A DNA stretch of 64,000 bases from an uncultured Polaribacter sp. (GCF_947496195.1 NZ_CANMBY010000001.1:1534988-1598987); one strand, 5' to 3'; shown: positions 36,384 to 46,364, counted from the stretch's first letter. Notes: generated by a model not told the origin, from the letters alone. Made by a program: numbers and translations.

Positions 36384-36878
36384 TTAGAATTGGAATAATA
36401 GACCAACATTAAAATTACCCCAAGTAGCTGCATCAGAAATATTTTCATAAGATACATTTAATTCTATAGTGTCTGCTATATCTAAACCTACTACTGGTCT
36501 GTAATAAAATCCACCATCTAAACCATCAGATAAACCAAGGGCATAACCAGCATCTAATCCACCAGTAAAAATGCCAAATAACTTTAGGCGAGCAGCAGCA
36601 GCAATTGGTAAAAATTGAGCGTCATCTACGCTTACAGTTTGCCCTAATACTTGAATTTCGTCACCAAAGAAATTTCTAAAACCTGCATTTAATCCAAATT
36701 CAATAGGAGCATCTATATCTGTAAAATAATAATAAGCATCAATACCAATAACTAAATTAGAGATATCTGAAGCATCTGCAGCAGGTAACCCAACTGAGGC
36801 TCCTAATTTAAATGTTTGCGCATTAACACTTGTTAATGAAAATAAGGCAATACACATTAATAACAATAGTTTTTTCAT
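36384..36878 (-). CDS. Small outer-membrane beta-barrel protein
   Basis: A 164-residue protein with a signal peptide (1-20, ending V-N-A-Q). Alternating hydrophobic strands rich in Gly, Tyr and Asp end in the C-terminal phenylalanine typical of outer-membrane barrels (L-L-F-Q-F). Length suggests eight strands, like OmpX/OmpW-sized barrels. It is acidic, with several D-x-x-D stretches. No enzymatic motif is seen. It is monocistronic. Confidence 0.75.
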   Translation of the reverse strand: MKKLLLLMCIALFSLTSVNAQTFKLGASVGLPAADASDISNLVIGIDAYYYFTDIDAPIEFGLNAGFRNFFGDEIQVLGQTVSVDDAQFLPIAAAARLKLFGIFTGGLDAGYALGLSDGLDGGFYYRPVVGLDIADTIELNVSYENISDAATWGNFNVGLLFQF

Positions 36879-36982
36879 AATTAAATAAATTTATGTTTGG
36901 TTTAAATTTACAAAAAAATAATTATAAGAAATAAATTGTGAATAATATTAGAGAGTATAATTATAAGTTTTGATGCTGGTTT

Positions 36983-37960
36983 TTAATATTCAGAAACTTT
37001 ATCAACTTCTAATTTTCTCATGGCTTCTCCTTCAATAAGTTTATATGAAATTTGTCTAGTACCCCCAGTTGGTGCAGCATTTGTATCACCTTCTTTATAG
37101 ATTGGAAATCGCTGACCTAAACTGTTTTCGATAAGAGAAAATTCATCATGACCCATATATCCTTTGTTAATCTTACTATTTTCTGCTGTTGGTTGAAAAT
37201 ATACTTCACTCATTGATTTTTTATTATTAACAGAAAAGGCATATACATTTCCATAACTTCCACTTCCAACAGATTGGGTAAAAACAAAAAGTTCTGGTGA
37301 GCCATCAGAATTTAAATCTTCTACCTCAGCATTTACTACAACTTCACCTTCAATGTTAATTGTTTCATTGTATTCTTGTTCTTTTAGACCAAATGTAAAA
37401 ATTGTCAAAGTGTTTTTGCCCTCTTTTTTTATTGTAGATACATTAAAACCAACATCTTGTAAATTTAGTACTTTATTAAATTTTGTTTGGTCTATTTGAT
37501 TCTGATCAATAGGTTCATTTATTTTTTGATAAGACCCAGAAATACTTGCACCACCAGAACAATAAAAATAAAGTAAGCCTTCATCTTCTTTATTTTCTGC
37601 TGTTATATTTATTTGTGTGTCAGTAAATGTAAACAGAATAGATTTTCCATTAATTTGTGATTGGTAAGTTTTATCATTTATTTTTTTAGCAACAGCATCA
37701 AATGTACAAGTTGGCCTTTTTTTGTCTGCTCGCGAACGAATTGAAATCTTCAATAGATTATTTTCTTTTTCTGAAACCATTATAGCTATCCAATCATAGC
37801 CTTCACTTCTTTTTGAATATTCTTCAGAAACATAATTTCCTATTACATTTAATTCTTTTTTTGTTTCTAGTGATGAAACATCTTTAACTTTTTTTGTTTC
37901 GTCTTTACAGCTGATAGTAAAAAATAGCATCAATACTATCACATAAAAAATATTTTTCAT
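36983..37960 (-). CDS. Lipoprotein of unknown function
   Basis: A 325-residue lipoprotein (signal ending T-I-S-C, Cys18). The first half (about 40-150) is a small beta domain with two Cys. The second half (about 170-325) contains D-L-N-S-D-G-S-P-E-L-F-V, a calcium-loop-like repeat, then S-V-G-S-G-S-Y-G-N. This second part is reminiscent of PliI-type lysozyme inhibitors, but only weakly. It is a single gene with flanking AT-rich gaps of about 100 bases that show no clear site. Confidence 0.65.
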   Translation of the reverse strand: MKNIFYVIVLMLFFTISCKDETKKVKDVSSLETKKELNVIGNYVSEEYSKRSEGYDWIAIMVSEKENNLLKISIRSRADKKRPTCTFDAVAKKINDKTYQSQINGKSILFTFTDTQINITAENKEDEGLLYFYCSGGASISGSYQKINEPIDQNQIDQTKFNKVLNLQDVGFNVSTIKKEGKNTLTIFTFGLKEQEYNETINIEGEVVVNAEVEDLNSDGSPELFVFTQSVGSGSYGNVYAFSVNNKKSMSEVYFQPTAENSKINKGYMGHDEFSLIENSLGQRFPIYKEGDTNAAPTGGTRQISYKLIEGEAMRKLEVDKVSEY

Positions 37961-38055
37961 TATTTCTGATATTTGTTGTTAATACGATTTAAGCTAACAT
38001 ATTTTTAAAAGTTGCCTTAAACTTTTTAAATGTAATTAATTTTTAATAATAACAT

Positions 38056-38379
38056 TTAAATCATAACCTCGCTAACTTGTATAACAGGCTCTATATTAGT
38101 AAATTTTGGTAAATCTCCCATTATTTTATTTGCATTAGAGCCAAAAGCATTCCCAAATTCTTCTACTGAATTAAAGTACATATTTCCCATTCCAGCATAA
38201 GGAGCAGTAGATCCAGGAGTTCCACCACCAATACCTTTTTCAACTGTAGCAGCTATAAGAGCATTGCCTAGTAATGATTTAACTAATGGAATATGCTTAC
38301 TGCAGTAATAGTCCATGTTAAAATTTTTTCCTTCTGAGTTTGGATAAACTACACTTACTTTAATTAGGCCTTTTTTCAT
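38056..38379 (-). CDS. EthD-family protein
   Basis: A 107-residue protein of the dimeric alpha/beta-barrel superfamily, EthD type. Y-Y-C-S-K-H-I-P-L-V near 28-36 contains the conserved Y-x-x-x-H. A Gly-rich loop follows at 70-80, and F-x-x-x-x-P-x-F/I-x-x-x-x-P-V closes the fold near the end. EthD was first linked to ether degradation, but most members have no known role. It is a single gene. Confidence 0.82.
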   Translation of the reverse strand: MKKGLIKVSVVYPNSEGKNFNMDYYCSKHIPLVKSLLGNALIAATVEKGIGGGTPGSTAPYAGMGNMYFNSVEEFGNAFGSNANKIMGDLPKFTNIEPVIQVSEVMI

Positions 38380-38470
38380 TTTATTTTAGTTTTAGATTAA
38401 TTGTTAATTCTACAAGTTAAGGCTTTTAATTACTAAAACTATAAGAAACAAAATTAAAAGGTTAAGTCTG

Positions 38471-40165
38471 TTATTTTTCAAATACAACTTTCCCTTCTTT
38501 AATTGTTTTTAAGACTTTAATTTCTTTTATATCATCAACATTTACTTTTAAAGGGTTGTTGTCTAAAATTACTAAATCAGCTAATTTTCCATTTTCGAGA
38601 CTACCTTTTTTGTCTTCTTCATAGTGTTGATAAGCAGACCATATTGTTATTGCTTTTAATGCTTGATATGGTGTTAATCTTTCGTCTGGACCAATGATTT
38701 TGTCAGACCTTGATTTTCTTGCTACTGCTGTCCAAACAACACGCATTAAGTTTGGTAATGCTACAGGCGCATCTGTATGAATGGTTACATCTAACCCTTT
38801 GCTTATTGCTGTTTGAACTGGACTAATTTTTTGAACTAAAGAATCGCCTATTAATTCTTTATGCCAGTCACCCCAATAAAAAGTATGTAAAGGAAATAAA
38901 GATGTAATCATCTTCATTTCTTTAGCTCTGTCTAATTGATCTTCTCTAATATATTGTCCATGAATAATAACATCTCGTCTTTCATTATTACCATATTTTT
39001 CTTTTAATGGTTTCATTGTTCTTATGAGTTGATCAACTGCTGCATCTCCATTAGTATGTGTAAGTATTTGCCAGTTATTAATGAAGCCTTTTTCAAATAT
39101 TGAAGAAAGAACACTATCATTAGGAATAGCTGGATAGCCACTATAGTCATGAGGCATTCCTTCTGGTGGAATAAGATACGGTTCTGTCCTCCATGCTGTT
39201 CTGCCTTGTGGTGAACCATCTAATGTTACTTTCATACCACCTATTCTAAAATTATTAATGTAATTTTTACTATTCCATTTACTATTCATGTGTTTATCCA
39301 CAAACATGTAATCTATATAGCTTATCACATCAATTTTATATTTATCCATTTCAGCCATTGCTACAAGCATTTCTTGATTTTGCATAGCTCTTCCTTCTTG
39401 TGCAGTAGTATAACCATAAGAAAGAGCCATATCTTGGCCTGCATCAAAAAATTTAATAAGAGCTTCTTCTGATTTAGGCGCTATTGCTTCTAGCATAAAA
39501 GGAATTGCAGCTAGTTCTTCTAGTACACCATTAGGTTCATTCGAGTTTTTTTCACGTCTAATCAGTCCTCCTTCAGGATCTTTAGTGTTGGAATTAATAC
39601 CTAATTTCTCTAGCCCTTTTGAGTTTACAACTGCAAAATGACCTGAAATATGTACTATCATTATTGGAAATTCAGTACTTACTTGATCTAAATCGTGTTT
39701 GGTAGGAAAACGTTTTTCTTTTAAAACTGAATCATCAAAACCAGTTCCAAATATCCAACCTGTTAATGCTCTATTTTCAGGTGTATTCCATTTTTTTAAT
39801 ACTGAAATTAACATTTCTAAATCATCAACATTAGCATCTGGTGAAGCAAGTAATTGGGCTCCTATAGCTTGCCCTCCAAAATTTGCAAAATGGCAATGAC
39901 CGTCTATGAAACCTGGTACTAATGTATTTCCTTTGAGATCTATCATATTATGACCCATACCAGCAATTTTCATTGCTTCACTACTAGAGCCTGTAAAAAC
40001 TATTTTACCTTCCTTTTCTACTAGTGCTTCAACATAATTTGGTGACTCGCCAACCATAGTAAGAATATCACCATTGTAATAGACTGTAGCTTTATCTAAT
40101 TTTTGGGAATCATTGCAAGAATAAATAATAGATATTCCTAAAATGAGAAGTAAAATATTTTTCAT
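38471..40165 (-). CDS. Amidohydrolase, YtcJ-like, lipoprotein
   Basis: A 564-residue metal-dependent hydrolase of the amidohydrolase 3 type. The signal ends I-Y-S-C (Cys17), so it is probably lipid-anchored in the periplasm. The metal motif H-C-H-F (near 90) follows P-G-F-I-D-G. Later ligands appear as T-H-T-N-G-D and H-T-D-A-P (about 485). The C-terminal L-x-x-G-K-L-A-D-L-V-I-L-D is characteristic. YtcJ-like enzymes hydrolyse amides of unknown natural substrates. It is monocistronic. Confidence 0.88.
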   Translation of the reverse strand: MKNILLLILGISIIYSCNDSQKLDKATVYYNGDILTMVGESPNYVEALVEKEGKIVFTGSSSEAMKIAGMGHNMIDLKGNTLVPGFIDGHCHFANFGGQAIGAQLLASPDANVDDLEMLISVLKKWNTPENRALTGWIFGTGFDDSVLKEKRFPTKHDLDQVSTEFPIMIVHISGHFAVVNSKGLEKLGINSNTKDPEGGLIRREKNSNEPNGVLEELAAIPFMLEAIAPKSEEALIKFFDAGQDMALSYGYTTAQEGRAMQNQEMLVAMAEMDKYKIDVISYIDYMFVDKHMNSKWNSKNYINNFRIGGMKVTLDGSPQGRTAWRTEPYLIPPEGMPHDYSGYPAIPNDSVLSSIFEKGFINNWQILTHTNGDAAVDQLIRTMKPLKEKYGNNERRDVIIHGQYIREDQLDRAKEMKMITSLFPLHTFYWGDWHKELIGDSLVQKISPVQTAISKGLDVTIHTDAPVALPNLMRVVWTAVARKSRSDKIIGPDERLTPYQALKAITIWSAYQHYEEDKKGSLENGKLADLVILDNNPLKVNVDDIKEIKVLKTIKEGKVVFEK

Positions 40166-40271
40166 TTTTATGTTGTTTTTAATTGTTTTGTTTTGATTGG
40201 TTTACGATAAATTTAACAAATAAAAACTTAATTAAAATTTATAAGGATTAAGGAAAGTTTCTTTTTTTAGT

Positions 40272-40883
40272 TTAATCTCTTTTGAAACTACAAAATATAA
40301 AGTTTTGCAATGTTTTAAAAGGTGTTATATGGTCTTCTGTAAGGCATTCTATTTTTTTAAAACCATCTTTAAATTCGAGAGTTAATTCATTTTCATTATA
40401 TTGTTTTATATCAAGTCCACTACATTTTTTAGGGCCATTTTTTGAAAAGGTTCCAATTGTAATGAATCCGTTCACAGATATTTTTGCAATCTTAATATAT
40501 TTTTTTATTTGATCTGGTTTAGTTAGAAAATGAAAAGTTGCTCTATCGTGCCAAACATCATAAGTAGTATTAGGTTTAAATTCTAAAATATCACTTACAA
40601 TCCAATTAACTTTTTTAGCTTTTTCTCCAAGTCGATTTTTAGTTTTTTCTATTGATTTAGAAGAAATATCAAGGACACTAATGTTTTCAAATCCTTCTTT
40701 TAATAAGTAGTCTACTAGTTTGCTTTCACCACCACCAATATCTATAATTTTTGCTGTTTTTTTTAATTGGAAAGAACGTATAAATTCAAGCGAGGTTTTA
40801 GGAATATCTTGCGTCCAACTTACTTGGTCTGGATTTTTAGTTTCATAAACTGTTTCCCAATGCTTTTTTTTGTCTAAACTCAT
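40272..40883 (-). CDS. SAM-dependent methyltransferase
   Basis: A 203-residue class I methyltransferase. Motif I reads I-I-D-I-G-G-G-E-S near 47, motif II V-L-D-I-S near 70 and motif IV near 110 (V-W-H-D-R-A-T-F-H). The W-E-T-V-Y and V-S-W start is typical of a group often annotated as thiopurine or tellurite methyltransferase-like. No substrate is supported. It is a single gene between the amidohydrolase and the GyrI-like gene. Confidence 0.87.
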   Translation of the reverse strand: MSLDKKKHWETVYETKNPDQVSWTQDIPKTSLEFIRSFQLKKTAKIIDIGGGESKLVDYLLKEGFENISVLDISSKSIEKTKNRLGEKAKKVNWIVSDILEFKPNTTYDVWHDRATFHFLTKPDQIKKYIKIAKISVNGFITIGTFSKNGPKKCSGLDIKQYNENELTLEFKDGFKKIECLTEDHITPFKTLQNFIFCSFKRD

Positions 40884-40994
40884 TTTTAATATCGCTTTTA
40901 TTTAAGGCTAACATTTATACATATGATTAATTATTTGATTAATTAAATTTCAAATAGAACTAATTGTGAATTATATAGGATTTCCAATATGTTT

Positions 40995-41471
40995 TTATTC
41001 TTTAATAGGTATCCAAATTTCTTCTTCAGAATTGGAGTCGTTATTTCTATACTTTTCACCTAAAATTTCAAAATGGGGTCTATTGTCAACTTTATATTTA
41101 GAATTTGGTAACCAATTAAAAAATATATATTCATAAATAGAAGTGTCTAAACTAGATCCTTTGTAATCAAAAACAGCATATAAACCAGATTCTAAAAGTA
41201 AGGTGTTTAATTCAGGTAATTTATTATCAAAGTTTACCACTTCTACAGTAGCCCATTTTGTAAACTCAGTTGTAGGATTAAAATTTGCATAATAATCTGT
41301 AGGATAGATTTGTAAAGAGATTTTGTCTTCTGAAACTCGATTCTTAATATCTTTTATTTTAGGTGCAAATTGAGCCCAAAGTAAACCTGTTTTATTGTTT
41401 ACTAAACTCATTTTTGTAGCAATACCTACTAACTTTTTTTCTTGAAGATTTGTAATTCTAGGTTGTATCAT
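40995..41471 (-). CDS. GyrI-like effector-binding domain protein
   Basis: A 158-residue stand-alone domain of the GyrI/AraC effector-binding fold. It opens with a strand L-V-G-I-A-T-K-M and contains L-W-A-Q-F near 31 and the Tyr/Phe-rich middle strand Y-A-V-F-D-Y-K-G. It ends with R-P-H-F-E-I-L-G-E-K-Y and W-I-P-I-K-E, both typical. Such proteins bind small hydrophobic molecules or act as hydrolases. It has no DNA-binding domain. Confidence 0.86.
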   Translation of the reverse strand: MIQPRITNLQEKKLVGIATKMSLVNNKTGLLWAQFAPKIKDIKNRVSEDKISLQIYPTDYYANFNPTTEFTKWATVEVVNFDNKLPELNTLLLESGLYAVFDYKGSSLDTSIYEYIFFNWLPNSKYKVDNRPHFEILGEKYRNNDSNSEEEIWIPIKE

Positions 41472-41526
41472 TTTTTTATATCTATCGTAAAATTACAAAA
41501 ATCAATTAGTACAATTTAATAAAATT

Positions 41527-41561
41527 AAAAACGTGCTGTTTTAAAAAAAAAAGCACGTTTT
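41527..41561 (-). terminator. Terminator after the second TonB-dependent receptor gene
   Basis: Arms AAAACGTGCT and AGCACGTTTT (41528-41537 / 41552-41561) pair perfectly over a 14-base A/T loop. On the minus strand a short T-run follows. Confidence 0.8.
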
Positions 41562-41591
41562 ATAATTCAAATTTACTATACATTAAAGTGG

Positions 41592-44069
41592 TTAGAAAAA
41601 TCCTCCACCACCATCTTTTTCTCTGTTGTCTCTATTTCTTCTGGCTTTAGCTCTATTTTTACCACCACCAAACCTGTAATTAAAGCCTAAGAAGGTAGTT
41701 CTGCTTTCCCATTGAAAGCGTCCATTTTGTACAAAAGGATTTGTAGAGTTAAACGCAAACTTCATACCCTGAAAGATATCATTAACTCTAAAATTAATGG
41801 TTCCTTTACCTTTTAAAACTGTCCAACTAGCACCTGCGTTTATCATCCACATATTTTCTACATCCCATTGAATGTCTTTTTGTGGTCCTCTATACATGGC
41901 AAATAATTGTAAACGTAAGTTTTTTGTTGCTGTAAAACTATTACTAATACGTGCATTAAAAACATCGTTTTGTACAGTTAATTGTGTTGGGTTTGCACCA
42001 GTGTTATTAATGTTTCCTAATTGTTCTTGGGAATAAAAATCCATACTAGAGTTTACTCTCCACCATTTATTCATTTTAAAATTTGCTGAAAACTCAATAC
42101 CATAAGCATCTGTATCACTAAAGTTTGTAAATGATAATATTTGACCAAAATCTGGGTTTGCAGGATCTACGTTAGTAATTCTAGAAATAACATCGTCTAT
42201 TTTTCTGTAAAATGTACCAAAGGTTAAGTTACCTCCTTTAATTTGACGTGTATAATTTAACTCGTAACTATTGGTAAACTGTGGTCTTAAGTCTGCATTA
42301 CCAATAGAAATAATTAAAGGAGTACTCCATTCTCTAATAGGGTTTACTTGTTGAATACCTGGTCTATCAATTCTTCTACTATAGCTTAATTGCCATTGGT
42401 TTTTTTCTGATGGACTGTAGGTAAAGAAAGCTGAGGGATATATGTTAAATAAATCTTGATTTACGTTCTGAATGTCTCTTACAGAGTTTCTGTTTTCATC
42501 ATTATATCTTCTAAATGTACCATCAATTAAAAAGTTTTCAAATCTTGCTCCTAATTGCATAGTAACTTTTCCAAAAGAGGTTCCGTAATTTGCATAGGCA
42601 GAGTAAATTCTTCTTTCAAAATCAAAATCAGAACTTCCTAAAACTTCTGTGCCATTTATAGTATTGTTTGTGTCAAACGTATAAATTTCTTGGTTCGTTA
42701 GATTAATATTATTGGTGTTGTCTCCTCTATATTCTAACCCTAATTCTAATTTTGTTTTGTCTGATAAAGGATTAGTATAGTCTAAATTCAGTTGTGCATT
42801 ATTTCTATCATTATTAATGTTATTATAATAATTAAATACTCTATAATCAAAATCTGATGAAGTTTGTAGTAGGTTTAAATTATCTAATAAATTAGCTGCA
42901 TCTGTATTAGAATACGTCGCTTCAAATTCTAAATTATGTCCTTTTTTAGCAAAATCAATTTTATAATTTAAGTTATATGTACCAGTAGGCGAGGTGTTAT
43001 CTTGCGTATTTGGTGCATTAATTATAACATTATCACTATTATCTGTAATTATAGAACGACCACTTGCCAAACCATCGAACCAGTTTTGAGTAGTGTAAAG
43101 AGATAATGTATTTTTATCATTAATATAAATATCTGCACCAAGTTTTACTAAGTTAGATGTATTGTCATTTACAAAAATAAAATCTTGAAAGTTTACGCCA
43201 GGCCTTTCTACAAAACCATAATTGTAATTTTCTCCACTATTATGTCCATAGTTCAAGAAAAAATTGACTTTACCTGTTTTATAGTTCATGTTTGTAGATG
43301 CATTATAACGTACATAATGACCAGCAGTTATACCTGTATCAACAGAACCATTAAAGCCCATATTTGCATTTTTGTTTAGAATGATGTTAATAATTCCACT
43401 CATTCCATCAGGATTATATTTTGCTGAAGGATTGGTAATTAACTCTACGCTTTTAATAGAAGTAGAGGGTATTTGACGTAACAATTGTGCAGCAGGTATG
43501 TTGGTCGGTCTACCATCTACTAATACTCTTACATTTGCGTTACCTCTTAAGCTTATTTGTCCAGTTTGGCTATCTACACTTACAGATTGTACATTATTTA
43601 AAAGTTCTGAAGCTGTTGTACCAGCAGCAGTTAAATCTTTACCTACATTTATTACCTTTCTGTCTACTTTTTGAACTACAGAAGAGGTTTCTGCTCTTAC
43701 TACAACTTCGTCTAATGAAGCACTAGATTCAGATAATGATATTGTACCAAGATTTATACTTTTATTATCATTTGTTACATTTATTTCTTTACTAAAAATC
43801 TCATATCCTATAAATTGAACTTCGACAACACTTTTTCCTTTTGGTAGATCTTTTATGCCAAAAAAACCTTCTTCATTAGTAATACCTCCTGTAATTATTT
43901 TTTTAGCAGCATCTCTTACTACAATATTTACATAAGGTAAAGGTTCTTTAGTTGTTTTGTCTATAACTTTCCCTGAGATAGAACCAGGTTTTGGAAGTGC
44001 AGATTTTGCTAGTTGCGCAAATGAATTTGCTGAAATTACAAGCATTACTAGTAGTAGTACTTTTCTCAT
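41592..44069 (-). CDS. TonB-dependent receptor, outer-membrane beta-barrel family
   Basis: An 825-residue outer-membrane protein of the same class as the receptor at 9281. A signal peptide (1-18) is followed by a carboxypeptidase-regulatory-like domain (about 30-120). A plug-like region with L-R-G-N-A-N-V-R-V-L-V-D-G-R-P and a C-terminal barrel with alternating aromatic strands follow. The last 20 residues are unusually Arg/Lys/Asp/Gly-rich and end G-G-G-G-F-F. No SusD neighbour is present. It is divergent from the CoA-binding protein gene. Confidence 0.9.
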   Translation of the reverse strand: MRKVLLLVMLVISANSFAQLAKSALPKPGSISGKVIDKTTKEPLPYVNIVVRDAAKKIITGGITNEEGFFGIKDLPKGKSVVEVQFIGYEIFSKEINVTNDNKSINLGTISLSESSASLDEVVVRAETSSVVQKVDRKVINVGKDLTAAGTTASELLNNVQSVSVDSQTGQISLRGNANVRVLVDGRPTNIPAAQLLRQIPSTSIKSVELITNPSAKYNPDGMSGIINIILNKNANMGFNGSVDTGITAGHYVRYNASTNMNYKTGKVNFFLNYGHNSGENYNYGFVERPGVNFQDFIFVNDNTSNLVKLGADIYINDKNTLSLYTTQNWFDGLASGRSIITDNSDNVIINAPNTQDNTSPTGTYNLNYKIDFAKKGHNLEFEATYSNTDAANLLDNLNLLQTSSDFDYRVFNYYNNINNDRNNAQLNLDYTNPLSDKTKLELGLEYRGDNTNNINLTNQEIYTFDTNNTINGTEVLGSSDFDFERRIYSAYANYGTSFGKVTMQLGARFENFLIDGTFRRYNDENRNSVRDIQNVNQDLFNIYPSAFFTYSPSEKNQWQLSYSRRIDRPGIQQVNPIREWSTPLIISIGNADLRPQFTNSYELNYTRQIKGGNLTFGTFYRKIDDVISRITNVDPANPDFGQILSFTNFSDTDAYGIEFSANFKMNKWWRVNSSMDFYSQEQLGNINNTGANPTQLTVQNDVFNARISNSFTATKNLRLQLFAMYRGPQKDIQWDVENMWMINAGASWTVLKGKGTINFRVNDIFQGMKFAFNSTNPFVQNGRFQWESRTTFLGFNYRFGGGKNRAKARRNRDNREKDGGGGFF

Positions 44070-44091
44070 TTTGGTTGATTTTTTGTTTTGA

Positions 44092-44126
44092 TTGATGTAT
44101 TATAGACGATACATAACTTATCTTTG
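44092..44126 (+). promoter_or_regulatory. Weak candidate promoter for the CoA-binding protein gene
   Basis: TATCTTTG (44119-44126) fits TAnnTTTG well. The nearest TTG (44092-44094) is 24 bases upstream, longer than the usual 19-21. Confidence 0.35.
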
Positions 44127-44163
44127 TTACCATTCTTAACAGTGTTTAACGTATTATTAACAA

Positions 44164-44526
44164 ATGAAAAATGTAACTTTAGTTTTAGGGGCTTCTTTAA
44201 ATCCTAATAGATATTCAAATATTGCTATTAAAAGATTGAGAGATAAAAATGTTGCTGTAGCAGCTGTAGGTCTAAGAAAAGGTAATGTTTTAGATGTTGC
44301 TATATTAGACAAAAAACAGCCTTTAGAAAATATAGATACTGTTACTTTATACTTAAATCCTAAAAGACAAGAAGCGTATTACAATTACATTATAGATTTA
44401 AAACCTAGAAGAGTTATTTTTAATCCTGGTACAGAAAATATGGAGTTTGTTAAGCTGTTGAAAGAAAATAATATTGAGACAGAAATTGCTTGCACTTTGG
44501 TGCTATTATCTACCAACCAATATTAA
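44164..44526 (+). CDS. CoA-binding domain protein (YccU-like)
   Basis: A 120-residue stand-alone Rossmann-like CoA-binding domain. The opening strand V-T-L-V-L-G-A-S is followed by S-N-I-A-I-K-R-L, and the C-terminal part contains P-R-R-V-I-F-N-P-G-T-E-N and A-C-T-L-V. The family is widespread, with unknown physiological ligand. It is monocistronic and ends at a long hairpin. Confidence 0.87.
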   Translation: MKNVTLVLGASLNPNRYSNIAIKRLRDKNVAVAAVGLRKGNVLDVAILDKKQPLENIDTVTLYLNPKRQEAYYNYIIDLKPRRVIFNPGTENMEFVKLLKENNIETEIACTLVLLSTNQY

Positions 44527-44530
44527 AAGT

Positions 44531-44617
44531 AAAATTGGATTGGTTAGTTGGGAGTAAAATCTTCTTTTTCTAGCAGTAAAAATAGTAACCCAAATAATAA
44601 ACCAACCCAATTTTTTT
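44531..44617 (+). terminator. Long hairpin terminator after the CoA-binding gene
   Basis: An imperfect repeat AAAATTGGATTGGTTA (from 44531) pairs with TAAACCAACCCAATTTT (to 44614) over a loop of about 50 bases. A seven-T run on the plus strand follows. Confidence 0.55.
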
Positions 44618-44679
44618 AAAGCTTGGTTACAACAAATATAATTTTAAGATAAAGTTTCTACAATACTCAATATGAGTAT

Positions 44680-45450
44680 TTATATCAATTTCGGGTTATT
44701 TCTAAAATAGTTAATCAATTCAAAGGTAGAAGATAAATTAAATTTTCTGAGAATATTTCTTCTATGCGTGTCTACAGTATGCTTGCTAATATTTAGCGTT
44801 TTAGCTATTTCATCGCTTGTTTTTTTTGTAATTAATAAGCGTATCACATCTCTTTCTCTATTACTTACTGCATCTAAAATATTAGTATTAGAAATATTTT
44901 GATAGTACAATGTTTCATACTCATTATTATCGTTTAAATACTTAGCACTTGCACAAATATCCATTTCTATTGCTCCGTGTAAAACTGTATAATGTGCCAA
45001 CCCAATAATTGGTTTATTAGCTTCATCAAATTGAAGAGGTGTTGTATTTTGAACCACATTTACATATACACCATCTGCATTTTTTATACGATAATTCCAA
45101 GTATAGCTCATTTTTTTGCGTTGCTCATCATTTAATTCAGTCATTGTAAACTGCATTAAATTTTGTAAACTCTTAATCCAAAGTTGAATATCATCTGGGT
45201 GAAATAAAGACCAAAAATACTCCATACCACCAGCTAACATCTTTTCTTTATCTAAACCTGTACAAGCTGTAAAGTTCTTGCTTATATATTCAAAACTTTG
45301 ATGAACTGTGTTTGTTATACAGTAAAAAGTAGAGTTATATGGATAAAAATAATCTAGCTCAATTAATTTTTTAATATGCTCTTCGATTTCTACTGTAGGG
45401 TAGGTTTCAAAAATTTTATTGTAGATATTATTAATTTCCTCTTTTCTCAT
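44680..45450 (-). CDS. PAS-domain LuxR-type transcriptional regulator
   Basis: A 256-residue regulator. A PAS-like sensory domain spans about 40-165, with F-W-S-L-F-H-P-D-D and W-N-Y-R-I-K-N-A-D-G-V-Y. A C-terminal LuxR helix-turn-helix (about 190-250) contains R-E-R-D-V-I-R-L-L and S-K-H-T-V-D-T-H-R. The ligand is unknown. Its start overlaps the rnz stop by 4 bases, so it is the last gene of the pyrR-to-LuxR unit. Confidence 0.9.
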   Translation of the reverse strand: MRKEEINNIYNKIFETYPTVEIEEHIKKLIELDYFYPYNSTFYCITNTVHQSFEYISKNFTACTGLDKEKMLAGGMEYFWSLFHPDDIQLWIKSLQNLMQFTMTELNDEQRKKMSYTWNYRIKNADGVYVNVVQNTTPLQFDEANKPIIGLAHYTVLHGAIEMDICASAKYLNDNNEYETLYYQNISNTNILDAVSNRERDVIRLLITKKTSDEIAKTLNISKHTVDTHRRNILRKFNLSSTFELINYFRNNPKLI

Positions 45451-46364
45451 AATACTGTAAAAACTTTACCTGGTTCAGCTAAATGTGAGTTTGTAAAAAC
45501 ACTCTGTGCTTCTTCTTTAAATTCGCTAATATCTTTATATCTTCCAGAATAATGCCCTAAAATGAGTTGCTTTACATTAGCGTCTTTAGCAATAGTTGCA
45601 GCTTGTTTTGTTGTAGCGTGCATCGTTTTTTTTGCTAAATCTTTTCTATCGTCTAAAAAAGTTGCTTCATGGTATAGTAAATCTACATCTTTTAATAGAG
45701 GTACTATATTGGGTTTGTAGGCAGTATCACTACAAAAAGCAAAACGCAATGGTTTTTTTGGAGGTAAGGTTAGTTCTGAATTAGGTACAACTTCACCAGA
45801 AGGTAATACTATGTCTTTACCAGCTTTAATATTTAAATAATCTGCTCTATCAATTTCTGGATAGTTTTTAATATTATCTATATGAAGATTTTTAGGTTTT
45901 TCTTTCTCTATAAATAAATATCCATTCGTATAAATTCTATGTTTTAGAGGTATGGTTTTTACGGTTACTTTATCATCATCTAAGATAACTTCACTTTCTT
46001 TAGAGGATAGCTCATGAAATTGAATTGGAAATTTAGCATGCGATTGTGTGATTTTTAACTGCATTAAAGTCATTTTTTTAATGTCTTTGGGACCAAAAAT
46101 ATGCAGTTCACGTTCTCTACCTAATAAACCTAAAGTAGAGATTAATCCTATTAATCCAAAAAAATGATCTCCATGTAAATGAGATATAAAAATGTGATTT
46201 ATTTTAGAAAAACCTACCTTATATTTTCTCATTTGACGTTGAGTACCTTCTCCACAATCGATTAAAAAATGATGATTATTAATTTCTAAATATTGTGATG
46301 TAGGGTAAGCTTTAGCACGTGGAGTAGCAGAATGACAGCCTAAAATAGTTAAACGTATACTCAT
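45447..46364 (-). CDS. rnz: Ribonuclease Z
   Basis: A 305-residue tRNA 3' processing endonuclease of the metallo-beta-lactamase fold. The zinc motif H-x-H-x-D-H is complete (His62, His64, Asp66, His67). Further ligands lie in S-D-T-A-Y (near 212) and H-A-T-T-K/H-Y-S-G-R. The exosite arm follows (residues about 150-190). It overlaps by 4 bases with both neighbours. Confidence 0.95.
   Translation of the reverse strand: MSIRLTILGCHSATPRAKAYPTSQYLEINNHHFLIDCGEGTQRQMRKYKVGFSKINHIFISHLHGDHFFGLIGLISTLGLLGRERELHIFGPKDIKKMTLMQLKITQSHAKFPIQFHELSSKESEVILDDDKVTVKTIPLKHRIYTNGYLFIEKEKPKNLHIDNIKNYPEIDRADYLNIKAGKDIVLPSGEVVPNSELTLPPKKPLRFAFCSDTAYKPNIVPLLKDVDLLYHEATFLDDRKDLAKKTMHATTKQAATIAKDANVKQLILGHYSGRYKDISEFKEEAQSVFTNSHLAEPGKVFTVL

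Noticed and set aside
36983..37960. PliI-type lysozyme inhibitor assignment
   Set aside because: Only a short S-G-S-Y-G and D-x-D-G-x-P-E-L pattern supports it, so the gene is left as an unknown lipoprotein.
41592..44069. Polysaccharide-utilisation SusC role for the receptor
   Set aside because: No SusD, glycoside hydrolase cluster or ECF/anti-sigma pair is adjacent.
44620..44632. GGTTACAA resembling the ECF -35 box on the minus strand
   Set aside because: At 16 bases from it there is no YGTCAAA, so it does not form a matching promoter.
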